Positions 8,041-16,700 of a stretch of DNA of 64,000 nt are shown here, in pieces. The stretch lies in contig CANMPP010000001.1 of the NCBI GenBank assembly GCA_947499735.1, positions 434,001 to 498,000 of the forward strand, given 5' to 3'. Source of the stretch: an uncultured Pelagimonas sp. (GTDB taxonomy: Bacteria; Pseudomonadota; Alphaproteobacteria; Rhodobacterales; Rhodobacteraceae). Every line of letters begins with the position of its first letter. The first letter of the stretch is position 1. The notes beneath the pieces are model-generated. The model was not told the DNA's origin. It worked only from the letters and a program-made list of their open reading frames with translations, and made no database searches. Position numbers and translations under genes: made by a program.

Positions 8041-9075
8041 ATGCAACAGATTGAAAATCCCTATCGCCATATAGGTTTAAACCACCCCAGCTTAGCGAAC
8101 GTGCCATTGCCAAGTGTCGATTGGAACGCGCCGATGTCTCTTTTGGCCAAATGTCCTGCAGCGAATGTGACGCCGTTGGTGTCTGCACCAAAGCTAGCAG
8201 AAATTTTGGGAGTTGCCGAAATCCATATCAAGGATGAGCGCAAACGCATGGGGTTGGGCAGTTTTAAAGCGCTGGGCGCGGCCTATGTGATTGCCTGTGA
8301 TGCCCAAAAGGGACTGGCAAAGGGGCGCACCTATATCACTGCCAGTGCGGGCAATCATGGCCTGTCCGTGGCGGCCGGGGCTCAGGCCTTTGGAGCAAAG
8401 GCGATTATCTTTTTATCCCAAACAGTTCCTGCAACATTTGCGACGCGCCTGACAAATCTGGGTGCCGAAGTTATCCGTTTGGGTGCGGATTATGAGGCCA
8501 GCATGAAGGCGGCGGCCGATATGGCGGATCAGGGAGGGGGCATTTTGCTGTCCGACAGTTCTTGGCACGGCTATGTCGAACGCCCTTACCGCCTTATGGA
8601 AGGGTATGGGGCGATGATGGGTGAGATCTTTGATCAAATGAGTGACGCCCCAACGCATGTCTTTCTGCAGGCAGGTGTCGGTGGTTTGGCGGGTGCTGCG
8701 GCGGCCTGTATCCGGGCCCATTGGTCGGATAGCCCACGTATAACCGTGGTCGAACCTGATGCGGCACCGGCGCTAAAAGCCTCAATTGAGGCCGCTGCGC
8801 CTGTCGTGGCCCCTGGTCCTGTCTCTTGTATGGGGCGGCTGGATTGCAAAGAACCCTCTCTGATCGCTCTGAAAGGGTTGGCGCGAGATGCAGATGTCTT
8901 TGCTACGATTACAGAGCAAGAAGCGATGCAGGGGGCAGGCATGTTGGTTGCACATAGTTTGCCATCGACACCATCTGGTGCGGCCGGATTGTCTGCGGCG
9001 TTATGTCGATGTGACCCAACCATGGATCGAGGATCCAAGGTTTTACTTATCCTCTCAGAAGAAGCCCAGTCATGA
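8041..9075 (+). CDS. PLP-dependent lyase, diaminopropionate ammonia-lyase-like
   Basis: A 344-aa fold-type II pyridoxal-phosphate enzyme. The Schiff-base lysine is in GSFKALGAAYV; the phosphate-binding or substrate loop is SAGNHGLSVAAG. DpaL-like segments follow: SWHGYVERPYRLMEGYGAMM and THVFLQAGVGGLAGA. DpaL converts 2,3-diaminopropionate to pyruvate and ammonia; this protein is shorter than the usual ~400 aa, so another beta-substituted amino acid is possible. The ATG at 8041 is preferred over a TTG at 8005. The stop overlaps the peptidase gene (ATGA, 9072-9075). Together with the peptidase and binding protein downstream it looks like a small catabolic operon for an amino-acid derivative. 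Confidence 0.8.
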   Translation: MQQIENPYRHIGLNHPSLANVPLPSVDWNAPMSLLAKCPAANVTPLVSAPKLAEILGVAEIHIKDERKRMGLGSFKALGAAYVIACDAQKGLAKGRTYITASAGNHGLSVAAGAQAFGAKAIIFLSQTVPATFATRLTNLGAEVIRLGADYEASMKAAADMADQGGGILLSDSSWHGYVERPYRLMEGYGAMMGEIFDQMSDAPTHVFLQAGVGGLAGAAAACIRAHWSDSPRITVVEPDAAPALKASIEAAAPVVAPGPVSCMGRLDCKEPSLIALKGLARDADVFATITEQEAMQGAGMLVAHSLPSTPSGAAGLSAALCRCDPTMDRGSKVLLILSEEAQS

Positions 9076-10232
9076 GCACCCAAGATGGATTTCTGGCATC
9101 TGAATACCGTGCCCGTTTGAAGCGAGCACAGATGCTGATGGCTGACAGCGATTTGGATGCTTTGTTTTTGACGACCGAAGCGGAGATTCGATACTTCACG
9201 GGATTTTTGACCCGCTTTTGGGAAAGCCCGACGCGGGTCTGGATGCTGATTGTACCAGCAGTGGGCGACCCCATTGCAATGATCCCGCAAATTGGTGTGC
9301 ATTTGATGGCACAGTCATGGATCACGGATATCCGATCTTGGAATGCCCCCGATTATTCTGATGATGGGCATGCATTGGCAGCAGATACTTTACGTTCAGT
9401 CACCCGGTCAGGTGCAAGAATTGGTGTGCCTTGCGGAATTGAAAGCCATTTGCATTTGCCTCTGGACACCTGGGATGCGTTACGGGCTGCACTGCCAACA
9501 CACCAGTTTGTTTCAGATGATGGTACGATGGCGAAGCTGAGGGCGGTGAAATCGCCTGCAGAGATCGCTAAAATTCGGCAATCGTGTCAGATCGCAAACC
9601 GGGCATTTGACCGCGTGGCAGAAATAGCGGGGGTGGGTGTCCCCCTTTCGTCTGTGTTTCGGGATTTTCAACGCCTGTGTCTAGAAGAAGGGGCTGATTG
9701 GGTAAGCTATTTGGCAGGTGGAGCAGGGCAGGGCGGGTATGGCGATGTCATATCACCGGCTGGCCCAACACCTTTGCAAAATGGCGATGTTTTGATGTTG
9801 GATACAGGTCTGGTGCGCGATGGGTATTTCTGTGATTTTGATCGAAATTTTGCCATTGGATCGGCGCACGATGATACGCATGCAGCCTATGAACGTCTGC
9901 TTCTGGCCTGCGATGCAGGCTTTGCAGCGGCCAAGCCGGGCGCATCTGCTAGCGGTCTATTCGATGTGATGCATGAGGTGCTGTGTACTGGTGGCTGGTC
10001 CTCTGCGGGTGGGCGATTGGGGCATGGGTTGGGCATGCAATTGACCGAAGGTCTGTCGCTGATTGCGCAGGACCAAACCGTGCTTTTGCCAGGCATGGTG
10101 CTGACTTTGGAGCCAGGGATCGTCACGCCCAGTGGTGCCATTTTGGTTCACGAAGAAAACATTGTGATCACAGAAACGGGCGCGGAATACCTGTCGCAAC
10201 CAGCTCCGAGACAGCTACCCATCATCACATAA
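9072..10232 (+). CDS. M24-family metallopeptidase (Xaa-Pro aminopeptidase/creatinase fold)
   Basis: A 386-aa two-domain pita-bread enzyme. The N-terminal creatinase-like domain spans about residues 1-150. The C-terminal M24 domain carries all five expected metal ligands: two Asp in LDTGLVRDGYFCDFDRNF, His in GRLGHGLGMQ, Glu in LTLEPGI and Glu in VHEENIVI. It should be a hydrolase acting on a proline-type peptide or a related amide; ectoine hydrolases of the same fold have a similar size, but no ectoine genes accompany it. It starts inside the stop of the PLP lyase gene, implying that the two steps are linked. Confidence 0.85.
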   Translation: MSTQDGFLASEYRARLKRAQMLMADSDLDALFLTTEAEIRYFTGFLTRFWESPTRVWMLIVPAVGDPIAMIPQIGVHLMAQSWITDIRSWNAPDYSDDGHALAADTLRSVTRSGARIGVPCGIESHLHLPLDTWDALRAALPTHQFVSDDGTMAKLRAVKSPAEIAKIRQSCQIANRAFDRVAEIAGVGVPLSSVFRDFQRLCLEEGADWVSYLAGGAGQGGYGDVISPAGPTPLQNGDVLMLDTGLVRDGYFCDFDRNFAIGSAHDDTHAAYERLLLACDAGFAAAKPGASASGLFDVMHEVLCTGGWSSAGGRLGHGLGMQLTEGLSLIAQDQTVLLPGMVLTLEPGIVTPSGAILVHEENIVITETGAEYLSQPAPRQLPIIT

Positions 10233-10344
10233 ACAAACTGCTTTGAAAATTGTCCAAAGACGGGCACAGTTGGCAGATCAACCGTCCGGATGAGACGGTG
10301 GGTTTTGCAGATGCGGGGAGGCATCTGCTGTTTGGGAGGAAAAC

Positions 10345-11331
10345 ATGACTATGAAATTAATTGCTGGCGTCGCTATGTCGCTTACGCTTGGATCTGGTGC
10401 TTTTGCTGACGGGCATTTGGACAAAACCGACTGGCCCAGTAGCTTTACGGTTGGAACAGCATCGCAAGGTGGCACGTATTTCGCTTATGGCTCTGGTTGG
10501 GCCAATTTGGTGGCCGAGGAATTGGGGATTTCTGGTGGTGGCGAAATCACCGGCGGTCCAATGCAAAACATGGCTCTTGTTCATACAGGTGATGCCCAAT
10601 TTGGCATGACCACAATGGGGCCAGCGGCGGAATCTTTGGCCGGGACCAATCCAATCGCGCCGGGGCTGCAGATGGATCAGGCCTGTGCCATGTTCCCTAT
10701 GTATCAAACCCCGTTTTCGGTGACCGCGCTTAGCTCTTCGGGTATTTCTAGTATTGCTGATATACCTGCAGGCGCCAAAATCGGTTTCGGACCGGCAGGG
10801 TCGACGTCGGATACGTATTTCCCAAGGATTATGGAAGAACTTGGTGTCGAGTTCGAACGCCGGAACGGCGGCTGGTCCGATCTAGGCAGCCAATTGCAGG
10901 ACGGGTTGCTAGATGTCATCGCATTTGCGGCAGGTGTTCCTGTTCCAGCAGTCAGCCAGTTGGAAGTTCAAACAGCGGTCAACATCATTGAATTCACCGA
11001 GGCTGAACAGGCGAGCATTCTGGCCAATTTCCCGGTATCCCCATTCGCAATCGCTGCGGACACTTATACAACACTGAACAGTGATGCCCGTTCCGTATCG
11101 ATGTGGAATTTCGCGATCGCAAATTGCAGCTTGCCTGCCAGCTTTGTGGAAGCCGTTGTTGAGGTGGTCATGTCTGACAATGCCCGCATGGTGAATATTC
11201 ACAAAGCCGCACGTTCAACACTGCCAGAAAACTGGGATAAAAACGAAGTTCTGAAATGGCATCCCGGTGCTGCAAAATGGTTTTCTGAAAATGCTGGCGC
11301 CACGATTTCACCAGATATGATTTACCAATAA
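10345..11331 (+). CDS. TAXI-family TRAP transporter solute-binding protein
   Basis: A 328-aa periplasmic binding protein with a cleavable signal peptide (about residues 1-21, ending GAFADG). The TAXI signature region follows: FTVGTASQGGTYFAYGSGWANLV, then GGPMQNMALVHTGDAQFGM. A GGAGG ribosome site lies about 8 nt before the ATG. TAXI proteins deliver a substrate, often an organic acid or amino acid, to a fused TRAP membrane subunit. No DctQ/DctM membrane gene is next to it, which is unusual. It lies 112 nt after the M24 peptidase on the same strand and is followed by a terminator, so it probably serves the same catabolic unit. Confidence 0.88.
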   Translation: MTMKLIAGVAMSLTLGSGAFADGHLDKTDWPSSFTVGTASQGGTYFAYGSGWANLVAEELGISGGGEITGGPMQNMALVHTGDAQFGMTTMGPAAESLAGTNPIAPGLQMDQACAMFPMYQTPFSVTALSSSGISSIADIPAGAKIGFGPAGSTSDTYFPRIMEELGVEFERRNGGWSDLGSQLQDGLLDVIAFAAGVPVPAVSQLEVQTAVNIIEFTEAEQASILANFPVSPFAIAADTYTTLNSDARSVSMWNFAIANCSLPASFVEAVVEVVMSDNARMVNIHKAARSTLPENWDKNEVLKWHPGAAKWFSENAGATISPDMIYQ

Positions 11332-11346
11332 GCGTAAGACAATGAA

Positions 11347-11379
11347 AAAACGCGCCCTGTGATAGGACGCGTTTTGCGT
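11347..11379 (+). terminator. Intrinsic terminator after the TAXI gene
   Basis: The stem AAAACGCG/CGCGTTTT has a further CCT/AGG pairing inside and is followed by GCGTTTTTGG. It ends the TAXI gene and faces the convergent taurine-type permease gene. Confidence 0.75.
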
Positions 11380-11399
11380 TTTTGGTAGATAGGAAAGAT

Positions 11400-12662
11400 C
11401 TAGGACTTACCTTTCCAAGGCACCAAATAGCTTTCCAATTTGCGCATTAAAACATCGATACCAAACCCAATGACGCCAATAATGATAATGCCCATAATGA
11501 CAATATCCGTCAGTTGAAATTTGGATGCTGTATTGATCATTGCACCGAGACCTTTTTCGCCCGCGAGCATTTCAGCAGCAACAACAGTACCCCAGCAAAC
11601 TCCCATAGAAACGCGAGCCCCAGTGAATATTTCCGGGAGTGAATTCGGTACAATAACATACCGCAGGACCTGCGCTTTACTTGCCCCCAATGCATATGCG
11701 GCTTGAACCTTTGCGATATTAACGCCCGAAACACCTGCGCGAGCGGCGATGATCATGACCCAAAGCGCAGCCAGAAAAAGCAAAACGATCTTACCACTTT
11801 CGCCAATGCCGAACCAGATGATGACCAGCGGGATTAAAGCCAAAGGTGGAACGGGGCGCATGAATTCGACGATAGGGTCGAACCACCCACGTGCCCACCC
11901 AGAAAGACCCATTGCGTATCCCAAAGGAATGCCCACTAAAGATCCAAAAATAAAACCTGCAAAGACGCGGTAAAGCGACCAACGTATATGTTCGAGAAGA
12001 ACAATACCCCGATACCCTTCATGCAAAATTTCCTGAAACCTGTGGGTGACTGCTTCTGGAGAAGGTAGCCAAATAGATTCCATTTGCATGCCTGCATATG
12101 GTGAGAAATTCAGCGACCCCTTGGTGGTCATCGTAACTTTTCCGTTAGGGACTTTCACGGTTTCTCCGGGCGAGATATCTTGACCTTCAACTTGCGTTAC
12201 GACTACACCTTCGCCGTCATTACGCGCCGCCCGGATCAACACGGACCGCCATGCTGCCACAGTTGCGGTATCGCCTTGTGCGAATCCAGTGCTTTCTGTG
12301 GCCTCAGGTGCATCCACATCAGCACCAAAGTCATGCACCAAAACATTCACGGTCGCCTGTGATGTTTCGCCGGCAGGGTTTTGGGACACATAAGTGAATT
12401 CAGTGTAGCCCTTAAATGGTCCGGGCATATGAATAGGGGCATAGTTGGACCCTGTAAAAGCTCCCCAAACAAGGAAAATAGCCGCAACCGAAATAATAGA
12501 TGCAGCGCGATCTGCTGTTACAGCGCTTTCATCACCGAATGTCACTGTCTTTAACGACGTAAAATCGGTGGTCTTAGCCATTGAGGAACGAATGGCTTTT
12601 ACGGCAAGATATGCGCCTATAAACAAGGCGACATAGATGAATAGAACAAGCAATCCTGACAT
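11400..12662 (-). CDS. tauC: Taurine/sulfonate-type ABC transporter permease with large N-terminal insertion
   Basis: A 420-aa inner-membrane permease of the SsuC/TauC/NrtB family. The C-terminal ~230 residues are the usual core, with the EAA loop AAYALGASKAQVLRYVIVP. Family members normally have 250-280 aa. Here an extra N-terminal part holds one or two membrane segments (about 3-22 and 55-72) and a hydrophilic stretch of ~100 residues (about 80-190) that should face the periplasm. It starts 2 nt after the ATPase gene. Transcription order is binding protein, ATPase, permease. Taurine is the most likely substrate from the binding-protein type, but other sulfonates cannot be excluded. Confidence 0.85.
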   Translation of the reverse strand: MSGLLVLFIYVALFIGAYLAVKAIRSSMAKTTDFTSLKTVTFGDESAVTADRAASIISVAAIFLVWGAFTGSNYAPIHMPGPFKGYTEFTYVSQNPAGETSQATVNVLVHDFGADVDAPEATESTGFAQGDTATVAAWRSVLIRAARNDGEGVVVTQVEGQDISPGETVKVPNGKVTMTTKGSLNFSPYAGMQMESIWLPSPEAVTHRFQEILHEGYRGIVLLEHIRWSLYRVFAGFIFGSLVGIPLGYAMGLSGWARGWFDPIVEFMRPVPPLALIPLVIIWFGIGESGKIVLLFLAALWVMIIAARAGVSGVNIAKVQAAYALGASKAQVLRYVIVPNSLPEIFTGARVSMGVCWGTVVAAEMLAGEKGLGAMINTASKFQLTDIVIMGIIIIGVIGFGIDVLMRKLESYLVPWKGKS

Positions 12663-12664
12663 GA

Positions 12665-13462
12665 TTATTTATCTCCGCCCATAATTTCTTCTTCCATTTC
12701 CCAGATCATTTCTAGGATCTCTTTTTTCGTGTCGTTGAATGTCGGATCTTCTTTAACGACACGCAGATCTTCACCCACTGCGCGATCTGCAAAGGGAAGG
12801 CGGTATTCTTTAAAAATCCGACCTGGGCGTGGGGCCATCACCAATAGGCGTTCGCCAAGAAGCAGCGCTTCATCGACAGAGTGCGTGATCAGGATGATCG
12901 TCTTGCCGGTCTTTTTCCAAAGATCCAGAACCAGCCCCTGCATCTTTTCACGGGTCAAAGCGTCTAGCGCGCCCAAGGGTTCGTCCATCAGAATGACGTC
13001 AGGATCATTTGCAAGACAACGGGCCAGAGCCACGCGTTGTTGCATCCCGCCGGACAGTTCATAAACCGCTTTTTCTTTAAAATCGCGCAGGCCAACCGTA
13101 TCCAGCAGGTTTTCGACGATCGTGTTGCGCTCGGTTTCCGGCATACCCTTCATCCGAGGGCCGAATTCCACGTTTTGACGCACGCTCATCCATTCAAACA
13201 GGGCGCCTTTCTGAAACACCATACCACGTTCAGCGCTTGGGCCTGTAACGGGTTTGCCGGCCAATTCAATAACGCCCTGCGTTGGCGCCAGAAATCCGGC
13301 AACAATGTTCAGCAATGTGGATTTACCACAGCCAGACGGGCCAAGGACCGAAAGCAGTTCGCCCTTTTTAAGATTAAGAGAAACGTTTTGCAGCGCTTGA
13401 ACATGAGAGCCGTCAGGCAGTTCAAATCGCATAGAAATATCGTTGATATTCAGAGCGCCCAT
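12665..13462 (-). CDS. tauB: Taurine/sulfonate-type ABC transporter ATP-binding protein
   Basis: A 265-aa ABC ATPase of the SsuB/TauB/NrtD group that powers the adjoining permease. Walker A is GPSGCGKSTLLN, the signature is LSGGMQQRVALARCL, Walker B is VILMDEPLGALD, and the switch His lies in ILITHSVDEA. It lies between the binding-protein gene (100 nt upstream) and the permease (2 nt downstream). Length and motifs are normal. Confidence 0.9.
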   Translation of the reverse strand: MGALNINDISMRFELPDGSHVQALQNVSLNLKKGELLSVLGPSGCGKSTLLNIVAGFLAPTQGVIELAGKPVTGPSAERGMVFQKGALFEWMSVRQNVEFGPRMKGMPETERNTIVENLLDTVGLRDFKEKAVYELSGGMQQRVALARCLANDPDVILMDEPLGALDALTREKMQGLVLDLWKKTGKTIILITHSVDEALLLGERLLVMAPRPGRIFKEYRLPFADRAVGEDLRVVKEDPTFNDTKKEILEMIWEMEEEIMGGDK

Positions 13463-13562
13463 TGGCGGGTCTCCCTGTTACTGTCTGGTTTTTGAGGAGG
13501 CTTTGTCATTGGACATGCGGCACATTTGCGCCGCATGTCGTGTGTTTTGGCCGAAAACTAAT

Positions 13563-14546
13563 TTATTTCAAAGTGCTGAGCGGACCCAGAACAATGGAAT
13601 CTTCGTAAGAATCTAGGGCTGATGGGATCGAACCGGCCTCTACAAAGACGTCTGCGACACCTTTCATAAAGGTTGCCGCGTTACCGCCCAACCATGCTTC
13701 TGACATTTGCTCTTCAACAGTTGGGAAGCCGAAGGTCGTGATGGACGCCAGAGTTGCCTCTTCATCCATACCGGATTCTTTCGCAATCTTGGCCAGCATT
13801 TCTGGAGATTGCGTTTCTTTCCATTCTGCGTTGGCCTCTGCAGTGACCGCTAGGAACTTTGTCAGGATTTCTTCATTCTCAACGATGAAATCTGTAGGGG
13901 CCGTGGTCACGTCGAAGACCAAGATGCCCAGCTCTTCTTTTTCTGCACCGGTCAATAGGATGTTGCCGTGCTCTTTCATACGTGCCAACGCACCGCCCCA
14001 GCCACATGCGAAATCAACAGCACCCTGTGCCAGAGCCGCGGCACCATCAGTTGGAACCATGTCAACGATTTCCAAAGATGCTATATCGACACCGAAATGC
14101 TCCATCTGCTTCAGGAAACCGTAGTGCGCAGCTGTGCCCAGCGGAACGGCAACCTTTTTGCCAGCCAGCTCGTCAGCGCTATCTTTGTCGATTTCTAGCT
14201 CAGTTTTAACAACGCAGTTGTCGTTTTCTGAATAGCTTACCGCAACATCCACGATCTGTAGTGCCTGACCGGAAGAGGCTGCAATCACGTAAGGAGGGAT
14301 ACCTTGGCTAACGGAAATTTGAACGTCGCCTGACGCCATCGCGGCGGACATCGCGGTGCCAGCTTCAAAAGAAACCCAGTTTACTTTCATGCCAAGCGCT
14401 TCGTCATATGCGCCATCTGCTTTTGCAGCCAAGAACGGCATTGGCCATTCTAGGAAGTAGCCAACAGTGATTTCATCCATCGCAACAGCGGCTTGTGCGC
14501 TGAGAATTGCGGCCGCGCTAACGGTCAGTTTTGAGAAAAGTTTCAT
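13563..14546 (-). CDS. tauA: Taurine-type ABC transporter substrate-binding protein
   Basis: A ~327-aa periplasmic binding protein of the NMT1/THI5-like fold used for taurine, sulfonates and nitrate. The signal peptide covers about residues 1-22 and ends AAVAMDE. The segments KVNWVSFEAGTAMSAAMASG and QISVSQGIPPYVIA resemble Roseobacter TauA proteins. Two adjacent ATGs are possible (14549 and 14546); the second has the better spacing to GGGAG. It is the first gene of the tauABC-like operon. No TauR or taurine-degrading gene (tpa, xsc) is nearby, so the substrate is inferred from family resemblance. Confidence 0.82.
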   Translation of the reverse strand: MKLFSKLTVSAAAILSAQAAVAMDEITVGYFLEWPMPFLAAKADGAYDEALGMKVNWVSFEAGTAMSAAMASGDVQISVSQGIPPYVIAASSGQALQIVDVAVSYSENDNCVVKTELEIDKDSADELAGKKVAVPLGTAAHYGFLKQMEHFGVDIASLEIVDMVPTDGAAALAQGAVDFACGWGGALARMKEHGNILLTGAEKEELGILVFDVTTAPTDFIVENEEILTKFLAVTAEANAEWKETQSPEMLAKIAKESGMDEEATLASITTFGFPTVEEQMSEAWLGGNAATFMKGVADVFVEAGSIPSALDSYEDSIVLGPLSTLK

Positions 14547-14549
14547 CAT

Positions 14550-14921
14550 AGTCTCCCATTTTGTTTTTTGAAATGTCTAGGGTCGTTTTTCTGTTGTTGC
14601 CCCAGACGTGATCATCGTTTGTATTTTGACAATCGTTAGTAGCTCAGTGAATTTGCTGGCAAACAAGCGGTGAAGTGCGAATTTTCCCAGTTCTCTGCTT
14701 GTTTTGTGGGTTTCGCAAAAAGTTTGTGCACAAGAAACGGCTTATAATTGGCGCATTGCAACCTGCCCTTGAATTAGTTTTGAGTTTCATAATTTTAGTA
14801 TTTCAAAATGTCGACAGTGAAGTTTTTGCGTATCGAAAACGGGTAAAAATGAATCGGTTTTCATGGCCTTCAAAGCGCATGAAGCAAGGGAGTTTTTACA
14901 TCTGATCGGCATACAGAGGGC
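14550..14921. other. AT-rich divergent intergenic region
   Basis: 372 nt between the tauA-like gene (-) and the DsbA-fold gene (+). It must hold promoters for both. An imperfect dyad (CGTTTGT-ATTTTG-ACAATCG, 14616-14635) is the only structure seen. No convincing coding potential was found; a 76-codon open frame in it shows no recognisable domain. Confidence 0.5.
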
Positions 14922-15575
14922 ATGTTCATTCTACGTGCCATATGTCTTTTCCTATTTGGGTTTTACACCTCCGCTATAGTTGCGCAAACACTGTCGTCAA
15001 ATGACGCAGAAAACAGTGTTTTTAAGGCCGCTGACGATGACTTGCGTCTTCAACTAGGTGATCATATTGCCACTTTCTCTTCCCCACAGGGGCTAGTTTG
15101 GGGGCGGCCGGATGCGGAAATTCAGATTGTTGGTTTCTTCGATTACACCAGTCTTTTGGATAAAAGGCTGTTTTCCAAATTGCCGAATTTGGTGGAAAAA
15201 CACCCAGAGCTGCGTATCGAGTTAAGAGAATTACCATCCTCTCATCCAGTCTCAATGCGATTGTCCCGCTTTGCCCTTGCGACGCGGATGGTACATGGTG
15301 AGGAAGGGTACAGAGCGATGCATTTGCACATTCTACGCATGCTCGAAATTCCCTCTCGTCGCATTCTCGGTCTCGTTGCGCAGGAGGGGCGTTTTGACAT
15401 CAATCGGATTGATTTCGCGCTAGATGCCACCGAAATCACCAAGCATTTGCAAGACAATCAACACCTCTATCTCAGCTTGGGTAAACCGGAATTGCCTGCT
15501 TTTTTCACGCAAGATCAGGTTTATTCTGCCGTGCCTACGGTTGAAGTTCTGGAATCTTTGATTTTTCAACGCTAG
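14922..15575 (+). CDS. Secreted DsbA/Com1-like thioredoxin-fold protein lacking both active-site cysteines
   Basis: A 217-aa protein with a signal peptide (about residues 1-21, ending IVAQ) and a DsbA-like domain that starts near residue 62 (GRPDAEIQIVGFFDYT). Family members have a CxxC motif right after FFDY. Here the two cysteine positions are Ser77 and Asp80 (DYTSLLDK), and the mature protein has no cysteine at all. It therefore cannot be a thiol oxidase or isomerase; a binding or chaperone role is possible but unproven. Only AGAGGG very close to the ATG serves as ribosome site. mobA follows after about 40 nt on the same strand. Confidence 0.75.
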   Translation: MFILRAICLFLFGFYTSAIVAQTLSSNDAENSVFKAADDDLRLQLGDHIATFSSPQGLVWGRPDAEIQIVGFFDYTSLLDKRLFSKLPNLVEKHPELRIELRELPSSHPVSMRLSRFALATRMVHGEEGYRAMHLHILRMLEIPSRRILGLVAQEGRFDINRIDFALDATEITKHLQDNQHLYLSLGKPELPAFFTQDQVYSAVPTVEVLESLIFQR

Positions 15576-15617
15576 GTAACGCAGGATTTTGGTTGTGGCG
15601 TGAAGAGGGAAGCACCA

Positions 15618-16244
15618 ATGAAGCAACCTTTCGGTGTTGTTCTGGCTGGTGGTCTAGGTACGCGTTTTGGTGGCGTTGATAAGGCTTTGCTTTCGCTGGG
15701 TGGCGTTTCTCTGATGTCGCATTGCGCGCGCCGTCTCGCGCCGCAGGTTGATCGATGGGCAATCAATTCAAATAGTGTTGCGGGCGATTTGGGCACATTT
15801 TCTGTGCCTGTTTTGCCCGATTCTCAGCCTGGCAACCTTGGCCCGTTGGCCGGAATTTTGTCAGGTTTAGAATGGGCAGATAAAAATGGTGCGGATCACA
15901 TCGTGACGGTTGCCGTTGACACGCCCTTTTTCCCAGATGATTTGGTGCCACAGCTTTTACTGGCCAGCGAAGGGAAATCTGCGGCGATTGCAGTGACGCA
16001 GGCAGAGAAAGACGTCAGTATCAAATCTGGCGGGCGTGAGGGGGTGCATCGACACCCTGCATTTGGTCTTTGGTCTGTGTCATTGAAAGAGGATCTTGCG
16101 CATTTCCTAAAGACCGGAGATCGTAAAGTGGGACTTTGGGTTGACCGCCATGATGTCGGTGAGGCGTTTTTCCCTGACCCACGCAGTTTCTTCAATGTAA
16201 ACGCGCAAGAAGACTTGAAGATCGCAGAAAACATGTTGCTTTAA
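15618..16244 (+). CDS. mobA: Molybdenum cofactor guanylyltransferase MobA
   Basis: A 208-aa nucleotidyltransferase that joins GMP to molybdopterin to form the guanine dinucleotide cofactor of molybdoenzymes. The N-terminal signature is VVLAGGLGTRFGGVDKALL, with the GTP-binding glycine loop and the conserved lysine. Further features are LPDSQPGNLGPLAGILSGL and the Mg-binding Asp region VTVAVDTPFFPDDL. The ATG at 15618 follows AGAGGGA; a GTG six codons upstream is less likely. It converges on the TusA-like gene with only 8 nt between the stops. Confidence 0.92.
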   Translation: MKQPFGVVLAGGLGTRFGGVDKALLSLGGVSLMSHCARRLAPQVDRWAINSNSVAGDLGTFSVPVLPDSQPGNLGPLAGILSGLEWADKNGADHIVTVAVDTPFFPDDLVPQLLLASEGKSAAIAVTQAEKDVSIKSGGREGVHRHPAFGLWSVSLKEDLAHFLKTGDRKVGLWVDRHDVGEAFFPDPRSFFNVNAQEDLKIAENMLL

Positions 16245-16252
16245 GGCGGGAC

Positions 16253-16480
16253 TTAGCCCTTGCGAATGCAATAAAGCTGGCCTTCCGGTAGGCTTTTGCT
16301 GTCGATCAATTCATGCCCGCCTTCATAGCAAAAATGCGGCATGTCGATGGCGGCGGCGGGGTCATCTGCAAGTATCCGTATGACGGACCCAGATGGGAGA
16401 TCTGAAAGGAATTTCCGCGCTTTTAGCACCGGCAACGGACATAAAAGTCCGCAAGCATCAATATCATACAGCTCACTCAT
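16253..16480 (-). CDS. TusA-family sulfurtransferase
   Basis: A ~75-aa small sulfur-carrier protein. The family motif CPLPVLKARK is present as DACGLLCPLPVLKARKFL, with the persulfide-carrying Cys. A second part reads ADDPAAAIDMPHFCYEGGHEL. TusA-like proteins pass sulfur to tRNA thiolation or molybdenum-cofactor enzymes; the adjacent mobA fits the latter but is only suggestive. The start is uncertain: the ATG at 16480 gives the normal family length but its AGAGGA abuts the ATG, a GTG a few codons upstream is possible, and the open frame continues to 16582. Confidence 0.85.
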   Translation of the reverse strand: MSELYDIDACGLLCPLPVLKARKFLSDLPSGSVIRILADDPAAAIDMPHFCYEGGHELIDSKSLPEGQLYCIRKG

Positions 16481-16619
16481 TCCTCTAATGTCCACGACTA
16501 TTCCAATCGTTTCAACCTTCAAGATAAGCTCTTTGAACTGAAGTGGGCGCAGAGAGGCTGAAATTTGCAGCATTTTGGCCATTTGTGCACGGTTATCATG
16601 CTTGAATTTACCTAACGCT

Positions 16620-16635
16620 TGGCATCTATCTTGCA
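16620..16635 (+). promoter_or_regulatory. Candidate sigma-54 (-24/-12) promoter for the urease operon
   Basis: The sequence TTGGCATCTATCTTGCA has GG and GC separated by exactly ten bases, as in the -24/-12 consensus (TGGCAC-N5-TTGC). It lies in the 220-nt region upstream of ureD. A sigma-54 promoter would fit nitrogen control of urease. No clear NtrC dyad was found, only TGCAC near 16586. Confidence 0.35.
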
Positions 16636-16700
16636 GATCGGTCCCATAAAGATGCTATTGGGGAAGATCTGAGTGAATATCTGCCTATGAATGGTTGCCT

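Noticed and set aside
14616-14635. Imperfect dyad upstream of tauA as a TauR operator
   Set aside because: One mismatch in seven, no tauR gene nearby, and it does not resemble the direct repeats known for TauR.
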